From Maribacter vaceletii (GTDB lineage Bacteria; Bacteroidota; Bacteroidia; Flavobacteriales; Flavobacteriaceae): DNA of 64,000 nucleotides. Of the stretch, positions 34,628-41,701 are shown piece by piece. The stretch spans positions 62,001 to 126,000 of the forward strand of contig NZ_RBIQ01000007.1 in assembly GCF_003634105.1 (NCBI RefSeq), given 5' to 3'. Under the pieces are notes generated by a model. That model worked only from the letters and a program-made list of their open reading frames with translations, did not search any database and was not told the origin of the DNA. Positions within the stretch are counted from its first letter, which is position 1, and each line of letters opens with the position of its first letter. The position numbers and the translations under genes were made by a program.

Positions 34628-37477
34628 ATGCGAACAGACTTATTTGCATCTCGCCATATTGGCATAAAAAAAGAAGATTACAAACACATGCTACAAAGCA
34701 TAGGTGTTGCTAATTTAGAACAACTTATTTACGAAACAATACCAGATGATATTCGCCTTAAGCAAGACTTACAATTGTCTCCTGCAATGAGTGAACATGA
34801 GTTTCTTAATCATTTAGAAGCGCTATCAAATAAAAATAAGGTATTTAAATCTTACATTGGCTTAGGGTATCATGAATCTCTTATCCCCTCTGTAATTAAA
34901 CGTAATATTTTAGAAAACCCAGGATGGTATACTGCGTATACCCCATACCAAGCAGAAATAGCACAAGGAAGACTAGAAGCTCTACTAAACTTCCAAACTG
35001 TAGTTTGCGATTTAACTGCAATGGAAATTGCAAATGCCTCCCTTTTAGATGAAAGTACAGCAGCAGCAGAAGCTATGACTATGCTTTTTGATGTTCGTAG
35101 TAGAGCTCAAAAAAAGGCTAATATCTTAAAGTTTTTTGTTTCAGAAGAAGTACTACCGCAAACGTTATCGTTATTACAAACGCGTTCTACACCACTAGGA
35201 ATAGAATTAGTTATTGGTAATCATGAAGAATTTACCTTTACTAATGATTTCTTTGGAGTGTTATTACAGTATCCTGGAAAATATGGTCAAGTACATAACT
35301 TTGATTCTTTTGTTTCTAAGGCTAATGAGAATGATATAAAAGTTGCCGTTGCTGCAGATATTTTAAGCTTAACCTTGTTAAAACCACCAGGGGAATTTGG
35401 TGTAGATGTTGTTGTTGGCACAACACAACGTTTTGGTATTCCTTTAGGTTATGGTGGCCCACATGCTGCTTTTTTTGCTACAAAAGAGGCTTATAAACGT
35501 AATATCCCTGGAAGAATAATTGGTATTACTAAAGATACTGATGGCAAACAAGCGCTTAGAATGGCATTACAAACCAGAGAACAACATATTAAAAGAGATA
35601 AAGCTACCTCTAACATATGTACAGCTCAGGTATTATTAGCAGTAATGGCAGGTATGTATGCTGTATATCATGGCCCAGAAGGCCTAAAATATATTGCGAA
35701 CAAAATACATGCAGCTGCAGTTACCCTTGCTACAAATTTAGAGCAGTTAGGCTATAAACAACTAAATACCAGCTTCTTTGATACTATTACTATTAAAGCT
35801 GAGTCTGCTGTAATAAAGCCATTAGCAGAGCAAAAAGAAATTAATTTTTATTATATAGATGCCAATACAATTTCTATTTCTTTAAACGAAAGTGTATCCG
35901 TTGCTGATGTAGAAACTATTGCAACAATTTTTTCGGAAGCAAAAGAAAATAAAACTATTCAAATAACTTCTTTTACAGATAAGAAAGAAATTGATCAAGA
36001 ACTACAACGATCTTCTACTTTTTTAGAGAATCCTGTTTTTAACTCTTACCATTCCGAAACAGAGTTAATGCGTTACATTAAAAAACTAGAGCGTAAAGAT
36101 TTAGCTTTAAACCACTCTATGATTTCTCTTGGTTCTTGTACTATGAAGCTAAATGCTGCAACACAAATGTTACCATTAAGCTCTAACCAATGGGGAAACG
36201 TTCATCCATTTGCTCCAGTAGAACAAGCAGAAGGTTACCAAATTGTATTAAAAGAGTTAGAAAATGATCTTTCTACAATAACCGGTTTTGCAGCTACATC
36301 TTTACAACCAAACTCTGGTGCGCAAGGAGAATATGCAGGTCTTATGGCTATTAGAGCTTATCATGAATCTAATGGGGATACAAATAGAAATATATGTATT
36401 ATTCCAGCTTCAGCACACGGTACTAATCCAGCTTCAGCTGTAATGGCAGGCATGAAAGTAATTGTTTCTAAAACAGATGAAAGAGGAAATATTGATGTTG
36501 CAGATTTAGAAGAAAAAGTGAAATTACATTCCGAAAATCTATCGGCATTAATGGTTACTTACCCATCTACACATGGCGTTTTTGAATCTTCCATAAAACA
36601 AATTACAAAACTTATCCATGATCACGGAGGACAAGTTTATATGGATGGAGCAAATATGAATGCGCAAGTTGGTTTAACTAACCCAGCAACAATTGGTGCA
36701 GACGTATGCCATTTAAACTTACATAAAACTTTTGCAATTCCGCATGGCGGCGGCGGTCCTGGTGTAGGGCCAATATGTGTTGCAAAACAATTAGTTCCTT
36801 TTTTACCATCAAACCCAGTAATTAAAACTGGAGGTTCTAAAGCAATTACTGCTATTTCTGGTGCTCCATGGGGTAGCTCTTTAGTATGTTTAATATCCTA
36901 TAGTTATATTAAAATGCTTGGCGAAAAAGGATTAAAACAATCCACAATAACTGCCATACTTAATGCTAACTACATAAAAAGTAGATTAAGTAGTGGTTTT
37001 GATGTTTTATATACTGGAGAAAAAGGAAGAGCTGCTCATGAAATGATTATAGACTGTAGACCATTTAAACAAAATGGCATTGAAGTAACCGATATTGCTA
37101 AAAGATTAATGGATTACGGTTTTCATGCCCCTACGGTTTCTTTTCCTGTAGCAGGAACATTAATGATAGAACCTACAGAAAGTGAAAGCTTACCAGAATT
37201 AGACCGCTTCTGTGATGCAATGCTATCTATAAGACAAGAAATAGAAGAAGCATATTCTGAGAATAAGGATAACGTTCTAAAAAATGCACCGCATACTTTA
37301 GAAATGGTAACTAACGATAATTGGAATTTTGAATATAGTAGACAAAAAGCTGCCTTTCCTTTAGACTTTGTAAAGGAAAATAAATTTTGGCCATCGGTTA
37401 GAAGAGTCGATGATGCTTATGGCGATCGTAATTTAATATGTAGCTGTATCCCTATTGAAGCATACGCAGAGGCATAA
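34628..37477 (+). CDS. gcvP: Glycine dehydrogenase (decarboxylating), P protein
   Basis: 949 residues, the full length of the single-chain form. The N-terminal half carries FASRHIGIKKEDYKHML and YTPYQAEIAQGRLEALLNFQ. The C-terminal half carries the PLP site LNLHKTFAIPHGGGGPG with Lys700 as the Schiff-base residue, followed by GAPWGSS. It decarboxylates glycine and passes the aminomethyl group to the H protein lipoyl arm. gcvT and gcvH are not in the window, so the cleavage system is dispersed, as is common in Bacteroidetes. A clear terminator follows. Confidence 0.98.
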   Translation: MRTDLFASRHIGIKKEDYKHMLQSIGVANLEQLIYETIPDDIRLKQDLQLSPAMSEHEFLNHLEALSNKNKVFKSYIGLGYHESLIPSVIKRNILENPGWYTAYTPYQAEIAQGRLEALLNFQTVVCDLTAMEIANASLLDESTAAAEAMTMLFDVRSRAQKKANILKFFVSEEVLPQTLSLLQTRSTPLGIELVIGNHEEFTFTNDFFGVLLQYPGKYGQVHNFDSFVSKANENDIKVAVAADILSLTLLKPPGEFGVDVVVGTTQRFGIPLGYGGPHAAFFATKEAYKRNIPGRIIGITKDTDGKQALRMALQTREQHIKRDKATSNICTAQVLLAVMAGMYAVYHGPEGLKYIANKIHAAAVTLATNLEQLGYKQLNTSFFDTITIKAESAVIKPLAEQKEINFYYIDANTISISLNESVSVADVETIATIFSEAKENKTIQITSFTDKKEIDQELQRSSTFLENPVFNSYHSETELMRYIKKLERKDLALNHSMISLGSCTMKLNAATQMLPLSSNQWGNVHPFAPVEQAEGYQIVLKELENDLSTITGFAATSLQPNSGAQGEYAGLMAIRAYHESNGDTNRNICIIPASAHGTNPASAVMAGMKVIVSKTDERGNIDVADLEEKVKLHSENLSALMVTYPSTHGVFESSIKQITKLIHDHGGQVYMDGANMNAQVGLTNPATIGADVCHLNLHKTFAIPHGGGGPGVGPICVAKQLVPFLPSNPVIKTGGSKAITAISGAPWGSSLVCLISYSYIKMLGEKGLKQSTITAILNANYIKSRLSSGFDVLYTGEKGRAAHEMIIDCRPFKQNGIEVTDIAKRLMDYGFHAPTVSFPVAGTLMIEPTESESLPELDRFCDAMLSIRQEIEEAYSENKDNVLKNAPHTLEMVTNDNWNFEYSRQKAAFPLDFVKENKFWPSVRRVDDAYGDRNLICSCIPIEAYAEA

Positions 37478-37502
37478 AAAACTATTGAGAGCCCTATAAA
37501 AC

Positions 37503-37540
37503 AAGCCCTTTTATCAATTCAAAAGGGCTTTTTATTTTTC
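37503..37540 (+). terminator. Terminator of gcvP
   Basis: AAGCCCTTTT (37503-37512) pairs perfectly with 37521-37530 over an 8-nt loop, then a T-rich tail. Confidence 0.88.
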
Positions 37541-37569
37541 TAAGAATTTAAAATATGGGTACTGGCTAT

Positions 37570-37605
37570 CGTATTTTTTGTTATGCATGCATAACAAAAA
37601 ATACG
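37570..37605. repeat. Perfect 36-bp palindrome without a loop
   Basis: The 36 bases are identical to their own reverse complement, with centre ATGCATGCAT and outer arms CGTATTTTTTG / CAAAAAATACG. It begins 30 nt after the gcvP terminator and ends 41 nt before the KASIII ATG, so it lies in the promoter or 5' leader of the KASIII gene. It is AT-rich and separate from the gcvP terminator; the most likely role is an operator or leader hairpin. Confidence 0.85.
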
Positions 37606-37646
37606 CTTTTAACTACCTTGTTACTTATACCACAAAAGTTATAATT

Positions 37647-38708
37647 ATGCCTATAGGAATTACTGGAACAGGAAGTTATTTACCCTCAGAAATAACTAAA
37701 AATGAAGATTTTGAATCTCATGAATTCCTAAATTCTGACGGAACCATAATAAATGCTCCCAATCCAGTAATAATAAAAAAATTTAAAGCAATTACTGGAA
37801 TTAGTGAAAGAAGGTATGCTAAAAAAGAACACAACACATCCGATTTAGCATTTTTTGCCTCGGAAAAAGCTATCAAAGATGCTGGTATTGATAAAGAAAC
37901 TTTAGATTATATTATTGTTGCACACAACTTTGGAGACGTAACTTATGGAAAACCTCAAGGGGACACTTTACCTAGCTTAGCAACACGTGTTAAACATAAG
38001 TTAGGAATAAAAAATCCAAGATGTGTTGCCTATGATATTCTTTTTGGATGCCCAGGATGGGTACAAGCAATGATACAAGCACAAGCTTTTATTAAGAGCG
38101 GTATGGCAAAAAAATGTCTTGTAATTGGTGCCGAAACCCTATCTAGAATTGTAGATAAATATGATCGTGATTCTATGATTTATTCTGATGGAGCTGGTGC
38201 GGCAATTGTAGAAGATAACACCAATGCAGGAGAAATACTTTTTCATGACTCTGCTACATATGCAAATGGCGAAGCAAATTATCTTTTCTTTGGAAAAACC
38301 TATAACAAAGAAATAGAAGACGATAATCTTTATATTAAAATGTTTGGTAGAAAAATATATGAATTTGCATTAACTAATGTTCCCGTAGCTATGAAACATT
38401 GTTTAGATAGTGCTAACATTCCTATTAAAAATTTAAAGAAAATATTTATCCATCAGGCCAATGAAAAAATGGATGAAGCAATAGTAGAACGTTTTTTTAA
38501 ACTCTATGATATTAATGAAGTACCAAAAGGAATAATGCCAATGATTATTGAAGAATTTGGTAATAGTTCTGTTGCAACCATACCTACTTTATATGATTTG
38601 GTAAATAAAAATCAAATTGATAATCAACATATAAACAAAGGAGATGTAGTTATTTTTGCTAGTGTTGGTGCAGGAATGAATATAAATGCTATTGTTTATA
38701 GAGTTTAA
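37647..38708 (+). CDS. 3-oxoacyl-ACP synthase III (KASIII/FabH-like) family protein
   Basis: 353 residues from the ATG at 37647 (MPIGITGTGSYLP). The frame is open back to 37578, but that part overlaps the palindrome. The thiolase-fold catalytic triad is present: C135 (LFGCPGWVQA), H269 (FIHQANEKMDE) and N306 (EFGNSSVATIPTL). It is a decarboxylating Claisen-type condensing enzyme. Sequence features such as the long N-terminal insert (EFLNSDGTIINAPNP) separate it from housekeeping FabH, so it may act in a special lipid or polyene/alkylresorcinol-type pathway. No fab or aryl-polyene genes adjoin it; a methyltransferase-like and a glycosyltransferase gene follow in the same direction. Confidence 0.85.
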   Translation: MPIGITGTGSYLPSEITKNEDFESHEFLNSDGTIINAPNPVIIKKFKAITGISERRYAKKEHNTSDLAFFASEKAIKDAGIDKETLDYIIVAHNFGDVTYGKPQGDTLPSLATRVKHKLGIKNPRCVAYDILFGCPGWVQAMIQAQAFIKSGMAKKCLVIGAETLSRIVDKYDRDSMIYSDGAGAAIVEDNTNAGEILFHDSATYANGEANYLFFGKTYNKEIEDDNLYIKMFGRKIYEFALTNVPVAMKHCLDSANIPIKNLKKIFIHQANEKMDEAIVERFFKLYDINEVPKGIMPMIIEEFGNSSVATIPTLYDLVNKNQIDNQHINKGDVVIFASVGAGMNINAIVYRV

Positions 38709-38772
38709 TAACATATACAAAACTATACACTTATTTTTTTACCTTCGTAACCATATTATAAATGGATAGTAG

Positions 38773-39303
38773 ATGTACGAAAAGACTTTTCCAAGTAAAA
38801 GATTTAAACACACCTTAACATTCTTAGAAAAACATATTTCCACTAACCAGTCTATTTTAGATTTAGGAGTTCCTAATCCTTTTTCTAAAATTATGGAAGA
38901 AAATGGTTATGCTGTAGAAAATACTAATGGAGAAGATATTGATGTTGATTTCTCTAACATTACAACCTCCAATGCAGAAGTAGTTACTGCTTTCGAAATT
39001 TTTGAACATTTATTAAATCCACTTACCATCTTAAAAGAAATAAAAGCAAACAAATTAGTTGCTAGTATACCTCTACGCTTGTGGTTCTCACCTGCATATC
39101 AAAGTAAAACAGACCCATGGGATAGACATTATCATGAATTTGAAGATTGGCAATTTGATTGGCTCTTAGAAAAAGCTGGCTGGCAAATAAAAGACCGTGC
39201 TAAATGGACAAACCCTGTTAAAAAAATAGGTATTAGACCCCTTTTACGCTCGTTTACTCCTAGATACTACATTGTTTATGCAGAAAAAACAAAACAAGCT
39301 TAA
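38773..39303 (+). CDS. Short SAM-methyltransferase-like protein
   Basis: 176 residues. The N-terminal half resembles a class I methyltransferase Rossmann fold: SILDLGVPNPFSKIM stands where the glycine-rich motif I is expected, but with only one Gly after Asp, and AEVVTAFEIFEHLLNPLTILKEIK matches the post-II region (FE..EH). The C-terminal half has PWDRHYHEFEDWQFDWLLEKAGW, typical of bacterial 'methyltransferase domain' proteins. Several helices are missing or short, so the cofactor pocket may be incomplete. It lies 64 nt after the KASIII gene and 11 nt before the GT2 gene, which suggests a joint task in building or decorating a lipid or glycan. Confidence 0.65.
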   Translation: MYEKTFPSKRFKHTLTFLEKHISTNQSILDLGVPNPFSKIMEENGYAVENTNGEDIDVDFSNITTSNAEVVTAFEIFEHLLNPLTILKEIKANKLVASIPLRLWFSPAYQSKTDPWDRHYHEFEDWQFDWLLEKAGWQIKDRAKWTNPVKKIGIRPLLRSFTPRYYIVYAEKTKQA

Positions 39304-39314
39304 AGGCCTGCATT

Positions 39315-40166
39315 ATGGATTATTATATAGTTATACCGGCTCATAACGAAGAACAGTATATTTCTTATACGTTAGATTCTATTTTAAAACAATCCTTACT
39401 TCCAAAAAAAGTAATTATCGTAAATGATAATTCTAGCGATGATACAGAAAAAATCATAAATTCTTATTGTTTAAAATCTGAGTTCTTTACAAAACTTAAC
39501 ACTACTTCTACTAAAGAACATATGCCCGGCAGTAAAGTAATAAATGCTTTTTATAAAGGACTAGAGTTACTAGATAACTCTTATGATTTTATTGTTAAGT
39601 TAGATGCTGATATTATTCTCCCAGAAAATTATTTTGAAACTATAGCCTATATATTTAAAACCAATCCTAAAGTTGGTATTGCAGGAGGGTTTGCATATGA
39701 AGAAACTAAAGATGGCAAATGGCTTTTAAATCACCCCATGAATAAAGACCATGTACGTGGCGCTTTTAAAGCATACTCTAAAACTTGTTTTAAAGCCATT
39801 AACGGACTTAAAAATGCCATGGGATGGGATACGGTAGATGAGTTATTAGCGCAATACCACGGCTTTGAAATATACACTAAAGACCAACTACAAGTTAAAC
39901 ATTTAAGACCTACTGGTGGTGCTTACAACAAAAAAGCAAAGTTACTGCAAGGAAAAGCCATGCGCACATTACGCTATGGTTTTTGGATCACTATAATTGC
40001 TTCATTGAAAATGGCCTTAAAACAGAAAAAAAGTGCTACTTTTTTTCATAATCTTGAGGGGTATAGAAATGCTAAAAAAGAAAAAGTTCCTTTTTTAGTT
40101 TCTAAAGAAGAAGGAGACTTCATAAGAAAACTTAGATGGAAAAATATTAAACAAAAATTATTCTAA
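39315..40166 (+). CDS. Family 2 glycosyltransferase
   Basis: 283 residues with a GT-A fold start YYIVIPAHNEEQYISYTLDSILKQ, VIIVNDNSSDDTEKII for UDP-sugar binding, and KLDADIILPENYFE as the metal-binding DxD-like motif. Later, KNAMGWDTVDELLAQYHGF corresponds to the catalytic-base region. There are no strong membrane helices (a weak one near 220). It is coupled to the methyltransferase-like gene (11 nt gap) and followed by a terminator, closing the KASIII-MT-GT2 group. The acceptor is unknown. Confidence 0.88.
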   Translation: MDYYIVIPAHNEEQYISYTLDSILKQSLLPKKVIIVNDNSSDDTEKIINSYCLKSEFFTKLNTTSTKEHMPGSKVINAFYKGLELLDNSYDFIVKLDADIILPENYFETIAYIFKTNPKVGIAGGFAYEETKDGKWLLNHPMNKDHVRGAFKAYSKTCFKAINGLKNAMGWDTVDELLAQYHGFEIYTKDQLQVKHLRPTGGAYNKKAKLLQGKAMRTLRYGFWITIIASLKMALKQKKSATFFHNLEGYRNAKKEKVPFLVSKEEGDFIRKLRWKNIKQKLF

Positions 40167-40176
40167 ATTGAAGCAT

Positions 40177-40212
40177 AAAAAAACCATCCTAAATTAGGAT
40201 GGTTTTTTTTTT
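40177..40212. terminator. Bidirectional terminator
   Basis: A 14-bp perfect stem (40177-40190 with 40196-40209), loop AAATT, A run left and T run right. It separates the GT2 gene (+) and the ompH gene (-). Confidence 0.92.
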
Positions 40213-40230
40213 AAATTATAGAGTAATGTT

Positions 40231-40740
40231 TTAGAAACCTAATTCCTTTTTAACATCTACTAAAAGGTCTTTCCCTTTAGAAACGATTAAACCACCACCA
40301 GCTTGTGCATCTATTACATAGTCGTAACCTTGTGCAGCAGCAACTTTTTCTATTGCAGCCTTAGCTTTTTCAGAAATTGGAGCAAATAACTCTGCTTGTT
40401 TTTTCTGGAATTCTTGTTGTGCAGCTTGTTGTGCTTCACCAATACTTTTCTCGTATCCTTGTAACTCTACAGCTCTTTTATCATTCTCTTCTTTAGACTT
40501 AGACGCTGCTTCATTTTGGTATTGTGTAAATTTGTTACGCAACTCTGTCATAGAAGCTTGTATATCTGCATTATACGTTTCTTGTAGCTTTTTAAGCTCT
40601 GCCTCAGCAGTTTTCATTTCTGGCATTTGAGATAACAATTGTGTTACATCTATATGTGCTACTTTACTTTGTGCGTTTACAAAACTTGTTGCTGCTATAA
40701 ATAATACTAATGCTACAGCTATTTTCTTTACTTGTTTCAT
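40231..40740 (-). CDS. OmpH/Skp family periplasmic chaperone (distal copy)
   Basis: 169 residues from the ATG at 40740 (an in-frame TTG 9 nt upstream is less likely). The signal peptide is KKIAVALVLFIAATSFVNAQ. The mature part begins SKVAHIDVTQLLSQMPEMK, typical of OmpH, followed by a long Q/E/K-rich coiled coil (the tentacles) and a C-terminal VAAAQGYDYVIDAQAGGGLI strand. Family role: trimeric holdase carrying outer-membrane proteins across the periplasm to BamA. It is the last gene of the porG-uppS-bamA-ompH-ompH series, 56 nt after the other copy. Confidence 0.93.
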   Translation of the reverse strand: MKQVKKIAVALVLFIAATSFVNAQSKVAHIDVTQLLSQMPEMKTAEAELKKLQETYNADIQASMTELRNKFTQYQNEAASKSKEENDKRAVELQGYEKSIGEAQQAAQQEFQKKQAELFAPISEKAKAAIEKVAAAQGYDYVIDAQAGGGLIVSKGKDLLVDVKKELGF

Positions 40741-40796
40741 GATTTTCAATTTCTATTTGAGTGTTAATTAATGGTACTAAATTTTTGTTATTAAAA

Positions 40797-41609
40797 TTAA
40801 TTTTCTTCTGTATTTCGTTCTTCTTGTTTTGCTTTTTTCTTAGCTTCTCTTTCTTCTAACAATTTTTTTCTTCTTTCCTCATATGCTTTCTTACGTTCTT
40901 CACGCAGTTTAAGCTGCTCTGCTCTTTTCTCATCAGCAGACTTTGATCTGGCTTTACTTGCTTGCTCTGCCTTTGCTTGTCTTTCCTTTAGCTCATCGCT
41001 AATTTCCTTTTCTAACTCTTCTTTATCATCAAAATCGTCTATTAATCTTTTAGCTGCTTTTTTCTTAGGCTTGCTAATTTTTCTTGTTCTAGCAATACCT
41101 CTTAAAACCAAATCGCTAATATCGTGTCTTTTTTGCGAATACAACATTACAACATCCGCAGATTTATCAAAAATAAAATCGTACTTTTTATTTGTTCCTA
41201 TAGTCTGTACCTCATTAAAAACTTGATCTTGTATTGGCTGAATCAATTGTCTTTTTTGTAAAACTAAATCTCCTTGAGGACCAAAACGATCTTGTTGGTA
41301 CTCTATCATTTCTTTTTCTAGTATTTGTATTTCTTCTTCTCTTTCTGCAATAAGCTCCTCTGTAAGCAATACCTTTTCTGCCATAAGGTCTTTTTTCATT
41401 TGCTCTACAACACTACGCTTTTGTTCTATTTGTACTTTCCATTTTTGTACTTTAGTTTCTAATTGCGATGTAGCGTCTCTATACTCTTCTACATTTTCTA
41501 GAATGTACTCCATATCTACATAAGCAATTCTAACACCTCTTTGCGCTGTAACACAAACAGAAAACAAACCTGTAACTAATACGAAAAGAACTTTAATTTT
41601 TAATTTCAT
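40797..41609 (-). CDS. OmpH/Skp family chaperone with charged C-terminal extension
   Basis: 270 residues. The signal peptide ends FSVCVTAQ, then RGVRIAYVDMEYILENVEEYRDA opens the Skp core, which runs to about residue 180 (KKYDFIFDKSADVVMLYS). The last 90 residues are an unusual Lys/Glu/Arg-rich low-complexity tail not present in the distal copy, possibly a flexible periplasmic arm or nucleic-acid/polyanion-like binder. It follows bamA by 92 nt and precedes the second ompH. A minus-strand TATTTTTG (41653-41646) may give it an extra promoter. Confidence 0.92.
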   Translation of the reverse strand: MKLKIKVLFVLVTGLFSVCVTAQRGVRIAYVDMEYILENVEEYRDATSQLETKVQKWKVQIEQKRSVVEQMKKDLMAEKVLLTEELIAEREEEIQILEKEMIEYQQDRFGPQGDLVLQKRQLIQPIQDQVFNEVQTIGTNKKYDFIFDKSADVVMLYSQKRHDISDLVLRGIARTRKISKPKKKAAKRLIDDFDDKEELEKEISDELKERQAKAEQASKARSKSADEKRAEQLKLREERKKAYEERRKKLLEEREAKKKAKQEERNTEEN

Positions 41610-41645
41610 TATTGATATCGTTTTACCTTATTGAAAATATCGTGC

Positions 41646-41653
41646 CAAAAATA
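41646..41653 (-). promoter_or_regulatory. Candidate -7 element before the ompH pair
   Basis: TATTTTTG on the minus strand matches TAnnTTTG and lies 36 nt before the ATG at 41609. No TTG is seen at -33. Confidence 0.35.
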
Positions 41654-41701
41654 CTAAAACCATAGAAATGAACGATTTAGAATTTAGCATTATGTTTAAA
41701 A

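Noticed and set aside
41640-41665. Minus-strand TGGCACG resembling a sigma-54 -24 box before the ompH pair
   Set aside because: The -12 half reads TTTC instead of TTGC, and a normal TAnnTTTG box overlaps it.
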